NCBI GenBank assembly: GCA_045629485.1
Contig: JAZQRF010000379.1
Location: forward strand, 1-17,513
Length of the DNA: 17,513 nucleotides
Direction: 5' to 3'
Origin: Pseudopedobacter sp045629485
GTDB taxonomy: Bacteria > Bacteroidota > Bacteroidia > Sphingobacteriales > Sphingobacteriaceae
The notes under the pieces are model-generated. The model was not told the origin of the DNA, did not search any database, and worked only from the letters and a program-made list of their open reading frames with translations. Positions 6,897 through 14,474 of this stretch are shown one piece after another. The position numbers were made by a program, and so were the translations under genes. Position 1 is the first letter of the stretch; every line of letters starts with the position of its first letter.

Positions 6897-8798
6897 ATGG
6901 TTTTGGTGTCGGCATCCATAAGCTCAAACTTATTGCATGCTGCAAATTGGTTAAAGAGCGATACACTAACTTTTAATTCTGGTTGGATAAATGCAGATAA
7001 TCCATATTGGGCAAATGGTAATGTTCTTACTGATAAGAATAATAACCTTATCTGTTTGGCTCCTATAGATTCGCAACAAGGAACTAACGATAGTTTAGAA
7101 TTTGAAGGAGGGGCTTTAGGTATACCCAGGTATGAACTTTCCGCAAAAATAAGTGTGTCCGTAAACACGGTGAAGATGTATTTTGATCAATGTGCGGATT
7201 TTGTGCATTTTCCTGGATCGCAATCAAAATATACAATCAGATACGATTCGGTTAGCCAAAAATATTGGAGTGTAATTAACAAAATATCACAAATATATTC
7301 AGAAACAAATATTCACTATTCACCAGCGAACCAACGCAATATGTTGATGTTGGTATCTTCTTCTGATTTGGTACACTGGACAGAAAATGCCGTTGTAGTT
7401 AGCTGGAACAGAGGAGAGCGATTAACATCGTCAGAAAGGTTTGCATTTCAGGATGCTGACTGGCAATTTGACGGAGATGACATAGCAATAGTAAGTAACA
7501 CCGCTTGGTATAGCAGCCCCAACTATAAAAAAGCTAATTACATTACATTTCACACCATAAAAGATTATCGTAGCATAACCATGTTTCCTATGCCCGAAGA
7601 CATGGTTTTTTCAGAAATAGACGAAAGTATGTTTTCCTCTTCTAAAACATTATTGGGCTGGTACATGAATACACCAGATACCCAAGGAGGCGAAGCAGAA
7701 TTGAATGCCAGAATTGTTGATGAGAATATACAAACTTCAAAAATAACAAGAGGAGACGGGCTAAATTCGGATGGTTTTACAAGAAGCTTTTTTTCGAGAT
7801 TCAAGTATATAGGTAGTTCTGTAAATACAAAGAATTATGCTTTGGAAAATAATGCCTATTTCGAATTTACGGTAAGCCCGAAAGAGAATGTACTTGCTGT
7901 ATTAGACACTTTGAAATTTAAATTACGCAGTGGAAGTAATGGACCATATTACTATAGATGGTTATATAGTATTGATGACAGCAACTTATTTAAAGAATTA
8001 GGATCAGCAGATGGAAGTATTAACTACTCGGCAACACTGCCAGATGGTATTGTGCAAGAAGCATTAATACTTACTGGAGAAAATGCGCTTAAAAATATTC
8101 CACACGGAGTGAAAATTGTGTTCAGGCTATATGTTTGGGGAGCTACAAATACGAGTACAAGTACTATTAGTATAGGGCGTTCTGAAACAGGAACTACACC
8201 TTCTGTAGTTTTATCACTTGTTGGTCGTACGCAAATAAACACAACTTTATCAGTTAATCAGCTTGTTGATTTTAAAGCAGAAAAAACATCATCGGGTATA
8301 AAATTAGTTTGGCAAACAGGGGCTAATATACAGAATACCCGTTTTGATGTTTTGCATTCTACCGCAGGAACAGATTACGATTTGATAGCTACGTTAAACA
8401 CTGATGATAGTAAGGGAAACACAACTTATCAATACTTAGATAGAAAAGCCGTTTCGGGTGTCAATTACTATAAAATCAATTTTACAGATATCAACGGTAA
8501 GTTTAAAGAACATGGTCCAGTGATTATATCTGAGGCTATGGAGGAGGAATTTTTGATAGAAGCGTATCCAGTATCGGGTTCGCAGGAAATACAATTACTT
8601 ATCAGTTCTCCTTCGCCAGATAGTGGAGTCCTAATCGTGTCAGATGTAAACGGACAAATACTCTTTAAACAAGACTTAAGATTAACAGAAGGGCAAACAC
8701 AATTAAAGTTGCCAGTAAATATATCATCCGGAAGGATTTATATCATTTCATACAAATCAGCTATCAGGAACAAGGCATTAAAAATTATAAGTAAATAA
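6897..8798 (+). CDS. C-terminal fragment: rest of propeller, beta-sandwich-like module, Fn3-like domain, T9SS tail
   Basis: The 633 residues from the first ATG after the stop have no signal peptide, so if made it would stay in the cytoplasm despite its T9SS tail. Order: remaining propeller (ends near FAFQDADWQFDGDD...YKKANYITFH); a module from 7650 to about 8225 (LLGWYMNTPDTQGGEAE ... RLYVWGATN ... SIGRSE) homologous to the next two gene products; an Fn3-like domain typical of T9SS cargo (KLVWQTGANIQNTRFDVLHS ... GVNYYKINFTD); and a type A sorting domain from about 8560 to the end. Relative to the two intact propellers it has lost conserved His and Glu residues (HTAP is VSKA at 6825, WLEGN is WANGN at 7008, HDAN is KKAN at 7527). 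It is probably the dead remainder of one gene. Confidence 0.6.
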   Translation: MVLVSASISSNLLHAANWLKSDTLTFNSGWINADNPYWANGNVLTDKNNNLICLAPIDSQQGTNDSLEFEGGALGIPRYELSAKISVSVNTVKMYFDQCADFVHFPGSQSKYTIRYDSVSQKYWSVINKISQIYSETNIHYSPANQRNMLMLVSSSDLVHWTENAVVVSWNRGERLTSSERFAFQDADWQFDGDDIAIVSNTAWYSSPNYKKANYITFHTIKDYRSITMFPMPEDMVFSEIDESMFSSSKTLLGWYMNTPDTQGGEAELNARIVDENIQTSKITRGDGLNSDGFTRSFFSRFKYIGSSVNTKNYALENNAYFEFTVSPKENVLAVLDTLKFKLRSGSNGPYYYRWLYSIDDSNLFKELGSADGSINYSATLPDGIVQEALILTGENALKNIPHGVKIVFRLYVWGATNTSTSTISIGRSETGTTPSVVLSLVGRTQINTTLSVNQLVDFKAEKTSSGIKLVWQTGANIQNTRFDVLHSTAGTDYDLIATLNTDDSKGNTTYQYLDRKAVSGVNYYKINFTDINGKFKEHGPVIISEAMEEEFLIEAYPVSGSQEIQLLISSPSPDSGVLIVSDVNGQILFKQDLRLTEGQTQLKLPVNISSGRIYIISYKSAIRNKALKIISK

Positions 8799-8815
8799 AA
8801 TAAATATATAGAATC

Positions 8816-9487
8816 ATGAAAAAGAAAAGAGAATTGAGTTTTTTAGCGGTGGTAGTGTTAACATTTATAGTAAATGTAAGTTATGCACAAATACTTGGGT
8901 GGAATTTTTCCAGCCCTGATACTAAGGGTAATGAAGAGGCTGTTTCTGCTAAATTCAAAGATCCGAACCTTAAAAGTTCAGAACTTACAAGAGGAGAAGC
9001 GCTTTTAAATACCAATACTTATAACAGAAGTTTTATTTCCAAATTATCATTGGTAGGTACATCTGATAATACTAAAGAAAAAGCATTTTCTAAAGGAGCA
9101 TACTATCAGTTTAAGTTACAACCCAATAAAGGCTACACCGTTTCGCTATCAGCATTAAACGCCAAGTTAAGACCAGGAGCGGGCGGTCCGTATTATTACA
9201 GATGGACCTACAGTCTTGATGGCAAAAAATTTAAGGAGCTAGGAGAAAAAGACAATAGTATCAGTTTCAATTATGGTAAACCAGAAGGGTTAATACAACC
9301 GATGATTAACTTGTCAGATGTGTCAGATTTACAGAAAGTAGATGATAAAAAAGGAGTGGTGTTTCGTCTGTACATATGGGGAGGAACAAATCCTGAAACA
9401 GCCACATTTTCTATAGGCAGATCTGAAGTAGGCGATGCCAAAACACCAGCTCTTTCGCTAGAGGGCGAAGTTAAATCGGGTAAATAA
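8816..9487 (+). CDS. Small secreted single-module protein (beta-sandwich-like, function unknown)
   Basis: 223 residues: a signal peptide (about 1-25, ending VSYAQ) followed by a single ~190-residue module and nothing else. Module hallmarks: ILGWNFSSPDTKGNEE, LTRGEAL, YNRSF, a strand ending YYQFKLQP, LNAKLRPGAGGPYYYRWTYS, VVFRLYIWGGTNPETATFSIGRSE, ending LSLEGE. The same module forms the middle of the interrupted gene upstream and the N-terminal half of the next gene; the match to the upstream copy is closest (GPYYYRW, RLYVWGATN). It has no lipobox and no T9SS tail, so it should be periplasmic or released. The aromatic-rich, all-beta pattern and the PUL context suggest a carbohydrate-binding module, but this is inference; I do not recognise a named family with certainty. 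It starts 17 bp after the upstream gene. Confidence 0.8.
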   Translation: MKKKRELSFLAVVVLTFIVNVSYAQILGWNFSSPDTKGNEEAVSAKFKDPNLKSSELTRGEALLNTNTYNRSFISKLSLVGTSDNTKEKAFSKGAYYQFKLQPNKGYTVSLSALNAKLRPGAGGPYYYRWTYSLDGKKFKELGEKDNSISFNYGKPEGLIQPMINLSDVSDLQKVDDKKGVVFRLYIWGGTNPETATFSIGRSEVGDAKTPALSLEGEVKSGK

Positions 9488-9496
9488 TGGTTAAGA

Positions 9497-9532
9497 AAGA
9501 TTGCTTTGTTCTGCTTAGAACAGGGCAATCTT
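9497..9532 (+). terminator. Intercistronic hairpin (terminator-like or mRNA-processing element)
   Basis: A 15-bp stem pairs 9497-9511 with 9518-9532 (two G-T pairs) around a 6-base loop, placed 10 bp after the stop of the small module gene and 41 bp before the next start. No T-run follows, so it is not a classical intrinsic terminator. It may attenuate the operon, protect a 3' end or mark mRNA processing. The structure is seen directly; the role is inferred. Confidence 0.5.
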
Positions 9533-9573
9533 AATACTAAAAGAATTTAAAAACCAATAATTAAGAACACAAT

Positions 9574-10797
9574 ATGAAAATATTCTATTTTTCTCAGAGA
9601 ATTATATTGATTCTCGCAATGTTTTTTGCAGGAAGTTTACAGTCAAAAGCACAGTTGTTGGGTTGGTATTTTAACGCCGATAATGCAAATAATGGAAATG
9701 AAACATCTATCGCAGCTCCTATTATAGATCCAAATTTGGAGACATCTTTATTAACAAGAGGTGCAGGTTTAGGAGTAGGAACATATTCCAGAAGTTTTAT
9801 GGGTGCATTTCCTGCTAATGCAGCAGCAAATAGAACGGCATCTCTTTCAGCAAATACTTATTTGCAATTCACGCTTAAACCTAAAACGGATAAAAAAGCG
9901 TCTTTAACATTATTAAAATGTAAGCTAAGAACAGGGGCAACATCTATTAATTTTGGCTATCAGTGGGCATATAGTACAGATAATTTTTTAAGTGCTCCTA
10001 TATGGTTGGGGTCTAATTTAACTGTAACAGAAAGTGCAACCTCCAATAACGAAGGAGTATTTGTGCCTGATTTAGATCTTTCTACCGTAACTGCTTTACA
10101 AAATATTACATCAGACAAAACCATAACATTTAGATTGTATATATGGGGTTCTCACACTGTAAACAGAAATTTTGCTATTGGAAGATCTGGAGCCGATACA
10201 GAAATTCCAGATGTTGTACTGTTAGTTTCAGGAGGTACCGAAACCCTACCTGTAAACTTAATTTCTTTTGACGGTAAAAATACTTCAACAGGTGTTCAGT
10301 TAAACTGGTCAACGGCATCAGAAAAAAACAGCGATTATTTTGATGTTCTGCATTCTACAGATAAAAGCAATTTTATTTCTATCGGAACCAAAAAGGCGCA
10401 AGGTAATATCGATGCAAAATCAAATTATTCGTTTACGGATAGAAATGCAGTAAATGGGGTTAATTATTACATATTAAAACAGATAGATACAGACGGTAAA
10501 TCAACAGAGTATGGGCCAATAGCTGTAACCACAAAAAATGGAGAAGATAACGCTTTAAAAGTGTTCTATAATGAAGAATCAAACGAAGTGAGGCTAACTG
10601 TTTATTCTGTAGAAAAAGAAAACAACACCATTCTTACAATTTCAGATATAGAAGGAAAGAACGTATCTAAAGAAAAATTGTCATTAAAATCAGGTGTTAA
10701 TCAGTTAAGCGTCAGTCGTGTTCTTGATAAGGGAAAGGTATACTTTGTTTCGCTACAAACAGGAAAATCAAGTATGTCAGCGAAATTTATACGATAA
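9574..10797 (+). CDS. Secreted module + Fn3-like + T9SS type A sorting-domain protein
   Basis: 407 residues. The signal peptide ends near SKAQ (residue 27). The ~190-residue module follows (9655 to about 10236): LLGWYFNADNANNGNETS, LLTRGAGL, YSRSFMG, KCKLRTGA, ITFRLYIWGSHTVNRNFAIGRS. It lacks the GPYYYRW loop of the other two copies and is the most divergent. An Fn3-like domain typical of T9SS cargo follows (LPVNLISFDGKNTSTGVQLNW ... NGVNYYILKQIDTDGKSTEYG), then a C-terminal type A sorting domain (ILTISDIEGKNV ... GKVYFVSL ... SAKFIR). The whole matches the C-terminal half of the interrupted gene upstream domain for domain, as if that half existed separately with its own signal peptide. Expected to be exported by Sec and then T9SS to the surface. 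No catalytic motif is seen; glycan binding is the likeliest role but unproven. Confidence 0.85.
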   Translation: MKIFYFSQRIILILAMFFAGSLQSKAQLLGWYFNADNANNGNETSIAAPIIDPNLETSLLTRGAGLGVGTYSRSFMGAFPANAAANRTASLSANTYLQFTLKPKTDKKASLTLLKCKLRTGATSINFGYQWAYSTDNFLSAPIWLGSNLTVTESATSNNEGVFVPDLDLSTVTALQNITSDKTITFRLYIWGSHTVNRNFAIGRSGADTEIPDVVLLVSGGTETLPVNLISFDGKNTSTGVQLNWSTASEKNSDYFDVLHSTDKSNFISIGTKKAQGNIDAKSNYSFTDRNAVNGVNYYILKQIDTDGKSTEYGPIAVTTKNGEDNALKVFYNEESNEVRLTVYSVEKENNTILTISDIEGKNVSKEKLSLKSGVNQLSVSRVLDKGKVYFVSLQTGKSSMSAKFIR

Positions 10798-10872
10798 TAT
10801 AAAAACTTAAAGTTCGGGTCAAAAACAGGTTAAGTAAAAGAAGAGGCTTCCGTTAAAAAGATATTAAAATAC

Positions 10873-13272
10873 ATGCAAATGAAATTAAGAAAGATAATCA
10901 ACCTATTTATTATAGTGATAAGTTGTAAAATGGGTTATGCTCAACAATTACCTTCCAGTTTACAAAATGGTTTGGTAGGTCATTGGGCATTAGATGAAGG
11001 CGTAGGTACCACAGCTATAGATAGTAGTACTTCAAATGCAACAGGAGCATTGGTTAATGTTTCATGGATGGATGGATATCATAAAAAAGCCGCTGATTTT
11101 GTGTCTTCTTCCAATGGGTATATAAGTTTAGGGACTAAACTTTTTGGAAGTTTAAACGGGGCAGACCAGATTACATTGTCTTGCTGGATTAAAAACAATG
11201 ATCATCCTGATTTGCGATACGATATATTCAATACTTTCATGCATGGTAATTCTGGATTTGGTGTGTACCTATCTCCAAAAGGAGAATTAAGAATAGGGGG
11301 AAGAAGTACAGTATCAGAAGCATTCAAATCAAACGGTTTCAATTACACATTTACAAATACATGGGTGCACATTACTGCAGTAGCAGATTATGCTGGTAAA
11401 GAATTTGCATTGTACATTAATGGACAAAGAATACCAGTAAAGACAGGAACTACACCAAATTTCACCAATAATAAGTATACGGTTTCTCGACAAGATATCA
11501 ACGATTTTATTGGTGGTTTTCAAGGTCGTAATTATAGCTTTAACGGAGGAATAGACGATGTAAGGTTGTATAACAGAAGATTGGATGAGACGGAAATTTA
11601 TGCCCTTGCCCGACCTGATTTGAACCCTAACCTGATAAGCCCACAAGAAAAGGAGCGTGAAAAAGTTGGAGGATTAAAAACGCTGATGCAGAATAAAATT
11701 GCATTATACAGTGAAAAAAGTCATGCTATAGCAGGAGATAAAAGATACTTTATAGACGAAAATAGTGCCACAGTAGCGCCATTTATTGAATGTGGTTACT
11801 TGTACATTCCTGTTGCTTTTGTAGCCAAAAAGTTTAATGCCGTAGTAAACTGGAACAAACAAACTGGGATTATGAACATTGTAAATGGCAGTAAAACTAT
11901 AGTCCTGAAAGCGGGTGATGAATTTATTACAGTCAACAATCAGAGAGTAAACATACAGGGAAGCAACTTAGTTAGAAATGAAACACTGTTTGTGCCAGCA
12001 GATGCAGTAGCAACAGCACTGGATAAGCAAGTGTATAAAGGTTTATTGGGAAAGTTAGCAGTTTACGGTAATAATGTAGATGGATTTAAACAGGCATCTG
12101 CTAATGAAATTATTGCAATTATGCCCGATTATTTCCTCCCTGCTAAATATCCTGCACCAAAAAGAGGGGTAAGACAAACAAGGCAAGAGCTTTTAAATTT
12201 AGATCCTTCAGAAAAAAAATATGTTGCTAACCCAAGTATAGAAAAGTTGCCCGACGGTACATTTATAGCAAGTTGTACTAATAGTGGTGTTGGCTTGGTA
12301 ACTTATATATATCGCTCTACGGACGGTGCCAATTCGTGGAATCTGGTTACTACACTTTCGGGTATAATGTGGGGAACGCTGTTCTATCATAACGGGGCGT
12401 TGTACATTATGGGTACAAATAACAGTTTAGGAGACGTTATCATCAGAAAAAGCACAGATAACGGAACAACATGGACAAATGCAACCAATAACCTAACGGG
12501 AGTATTGTTTAAAGGAGGAACCAATCCATACACTACACCTCCAAACCACCATACCGCACCTACGCCTATTGTAAAAGCAAACGGAAGGATTTATAGGGCT
12601 TACGAAGATAATGATCCACATGAATTCCCTAAAATGAAGGCGTTTTTAGTGTCTGCGCCTGAAAACAGCGATTTATTGAATGCGGCTAATTGGACATCTA
12701 CAAACAAAGTAAACTATGATTACCAAAACTGGAAAGAACCATTTAATTTCTTATCTCCAGGATGGTTGGAAGGAAATGCAGTAAAGGCACCTGATGGAAG
12801 CGTTTGGAATTTTCTAAGGTTCAACTCAATGCCGCATAGAGACAAGGCAGCTATTATGAAGCTCTCTTCTAACGGAAACAATTTAGAGTTTAACTATCCG
12901 CAGGATATTATTGATTTTCCAGGAGGAAACACGAAGTTTTCTATCAAATACGATACGACAACCCAGAAGTATTATGCATTGGTAAATAATAATGTAGACC
13001 CAACTATGGCCGATCACAGATGTGTATTATCATTGGTGGTTTCAAATGATTTGATAAACTGGACAATTGTAGAAACATTGTTGTATGATGATAACCTGAA
13101 TATATGGGAAGACAGCATGTTGCTGGTAGGTTATCAGTATGTAGATTTTGTTTTTGATGGAGATGATATTGTGTTTGTTGTAAGAGAGTCGTGGGGAGGT
13201 TCAGCAAATTATCATGATGCTAACAGGTTTACTTCTTATAAACTTAAAGATTATGCAAAATATGTTAATTAA
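10873..13272 (+). CDS. LamG + copper-amine-oxidase-N-like + sialidase-like beta-propeller protein
   Basis: 799 residues. Signal peptide to about residue 24 (GYAQ). A LamG/concanavalin-A-like domain spans about 30-245 (GLVGHWALDEGVGT ... WVHITAVAD ... FNGGIDDVRLYNRRLDETEI). A domain of about 276-388 resembles the copper-amine-oxidase N-terminal/stalk family (FIECGYLYIPVAFVAKKF, ETLFVPADAVATAL), which is better known from Firmicutes surface proteins. The Asp-box propeller runs from about 415 to the end, with STDGANSW and STDNGTTW boxes and conserved HTAP (His560), WLEGNAV (Glu633), IDFPGG and HDAN (His781-Asp782). These are shared with the next protein and are candidate active-site residues. 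Annotated relatives are called sialidase family, but I see no proof of sialic-acid specificity. No T9SS tail and no lipobox, so probably periplasmic. A second Met at 10879 is an equally good start. Its 3' end overlaps the next gene. Confidence 0.85.
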   Translation: MQMKLRKIINLFIIVISCKMGYAQQLPSSLQNGLVGHWALDEGVGTTAIDSSTSNATGALVNVSWMDGYHKKAADFVSSSNGYISLGTKLFGSLNGADQITLSCWIKNNDHPDLRYDIFNTFMHGNSGFGVYLSPKGELRIGGRSTVSEAFKSNGFNYTFTNTWVHITAVADYAGKEFALYINGQRIPVKTGTTPNFTNNKYTVSRQDINDFIGGFQGRNYSFNGGIDDVRLYNRRLDETEIYALARPDLNPNLISPQEKEREKVGGLKTLMQNKIALYSEKSHAIAGDKRYFIDENSATVAPFIECGYLYIPVAFVAKKFNAVVNWNKQTGIMNIVNGSKTIVLKAGDEFITVNNQRVNIQGSNLVRNETLFVPADAVATALDKQVYKGLLGKLAVYGNNVDGFKQASANEIIAIMPDYFLPAKYPAPKRGVRQTRQELLNLDPSEKKYVANPSIEKLPDGTFIASCTNSGVGLVTYIYRSTDGANSWNLVTTLSGIMWGTLFYHNGALYIMGTNNSLGDVIIRKSTDNGTTWTNATNNLTGVLFKGGTNPYTTPPNHHTAPTPIVKANGRIYRAYEDNDPHEFPKMKAFLVSAPENSDLLNAANWTSTNKVNYDYQNWKEPFNFLSPGWLEGNAVKAPDGSVWNFLRFNSMPHRDKAAIMKLSSNGNNLEFNYPQDIIDFPGGNTKFSIKYDTTTQKYYALVNNNVDPTMADHRCVLSLVVSNDLINWTIVETLLYDDNLNIWEDSMLLVGYQYVDFVFDGDDIVFVVRESWGGSANYHDANRFTSYKLKDYAKYVN

Positions 13273-14467
13273 GGGACAAAAAGTAAGACTATGCATGTTG
13301 TTATGTATAGTCTTGTTTGCGTCGACTGATATTTATGCACAGGCGGTAAGTTATAAGAAACCTCCGGGTAAGGTAATTAATTACAATCCAGCATCTACAG
13401 GTAAATACATAGGTTCACCATCGTTATGTATAAGAAGTAATGGAGATTATATCGCTTCTCACGATTTTTTCGGCCCAAAAGCAGTAGAGCGGAAATTAGG
13501 TGTAACTACTGTTTTTAAATCGGTAAATAAAGGAAAAACATGGCAGCAGGTAAGCGTAATACAAGGGCAATTCTGGTCTAATCTTTTTGAACATAAAGGA
13601 GAATTGTATCTGTTAGGTACCGATAGAGAATACGGAAATTTCATTATCAGAAAATCAACAGATGGAGGATATAGCTGGACAGAACCTAAAGACGAGAATA
13701 CGGGATTGTTGTTTGCTGGACAATATCACACGGCCCCTATGCCAATGCTTATTCATAATGGATATTTATGGAGGGCAGTAGAAGAAATAGACGCGAACGA
13801 AAAAAAGTGGGGCAAGATGTTTATGAGCAGTATGTTCTCTGCAAATATTTCTCAGGATTTGCTGAAAGCATCAACTTGGCGAAAAACCAATAGCTTGCCA
13901 TATAATTCCTCCTATTTGAACGGGGAATTTCTGGCATGGCTAGAGGGTAATGCTGTTTTAGATAAAGATGGTAATGTACTTAATGTATTAAGAGTTGCCA
14001 CTAACATACAAGGGGTAGAAAAGGCAGCCATTATCAAAGTTTCGGAATATGGACTAACATCAGAATTTAATCAAGAGAAAGATTTTATAGATTTTCCCGG
14101 AGGGTCTAAAAAGTTCAGCATCAGGTACGATAATGAAACAAAGTTATACTGGACACTTTCTAATGTTATTTCTCCGGAATTCATGGATGTAAAAGATACT
14201 GGAAAAATAAGGAATACAATAGCATTGTGTTCTTCAGAAGACCTTCGTACTTGGAAAATACATAAGTACGTATTACATCATAAAGATATGAGTAAACACG
14301 GTTTCCAATATATAGATTGGCAATTTGAAGGTAAAAAGAATATCGCGTTGGTATCAAGAACCGCTTTTGATGACGCTTTTGGAGGAGCACACAGGCAGCA
14401 TGATGCCAATTATCTGACTTTTCATCGAATAAAGAGTTTTAGAAAATATAAGAATCATATAAATTAA
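13262..14467 (+). CDS. Minimal sialidase-like (Asp-box/BNR) beta-propeller protein
   Basis: A secreted single-domain propeller of about 401 residues, in the family usually labelled sialidase/exo-alpha-sialidase. Motifs: STDGGYSW Asp box, YHTAPMP (His156), AWLEGNAV (Glu228), IDFPGG, HGFQYIDWQFEG and HRQHDANYLTFHRI (His380-Asp381). It is the closest of the three copies to the family pattern I recall, so the likeliest true enzyme. The frame is open back to ATG 13214, but that start would bury the signal peptide behind 16 extra residues. ATG 13262 gives a compact signal peptide (basic n-region, hydrophobic core, ending DIYAQ) and an 11-bp overlap with the upstream gene, suggesting translational coupling; ATG 13253 is also possible. 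The actual bond cleaved is unknown; classical GH33 features such as FRIP were not seen. Confidence 0.85.
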   Translation: MLIKGQKVRLCMLLCIVLFASTDIYAQAVSYKKPPGKVINYNPASTGKYIGSPSLCIRSNGDYIASHDFFGPKAVERKLGVTTVFKSVNKGKTWQQVSVIQGQFWSNLFEHKGELYLLGTDREYGNFIIRKSTDGGYSWTEPKDENTGLLFAGQYHTAPMPMLIHNGYLWRAVEEIDANEKKWGKMFMSSMFSANISQDLLKASTWRKTNSLPYNSSYLNGEFLAWLEGNAVLDKDGNVLNVLRVATNIQGVEKAAIIKVSEYGLTSEFNQEKDFIDFPGGSKKFSIRYDNETKLYWTLSNVISPEFMDVKDTGKIRNTIALCSSEDLRTWKIHKYVLHHKDMSKHGFQYIDWQFEGKKNIALVSRTAFDDAFGGAHRQHDANYLTFHRIKSFRKYKNHIN

Positions 14468-14474
14468 TCATATT

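Larger units (their letters stand above)
6312..8798 (+). pseudogene. Sialidase-like propeller + module + Fn3 + T9SS gene interrupted by an in-frame TAA
   Basis: The two open frames here are in the same frame and, read through the TAA at 6807-6809, give one continuous protein of about 828 residues. The stretch between the stop and the next ATG (6810-6896) translates without gaps into sequence homologous to the two intact propeller proteins downstream: GK*FEGEY here, GLLFAGQY and GVLFKGG there. No bases are gained or lost, so this is a nonsense substitution and not a frameshift. The stop sits where both paralogues have Leu; TTA to TAA is one change. Full architecture: signal peptide, propeller (about 55-430), beta-sandwich-like module (about 447-638), Fn3-like domain, T9SS type A sorting domain. 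A sequencing error would look identical. Confidence 0.8.

Noticed and set aside
6851..7168. 105-codon - strand open frame near the nonsense codon
   Set aside because: It is antisense to the propeller homology that continues on the + strand; no independent gene signal.
10798..10872. Gap before the LamG-propeller gene checked for a promoter or hairpin
   Set aside because: No convincing Bacteroidota -33/-7 pair and no stable hairpin were found by eye.
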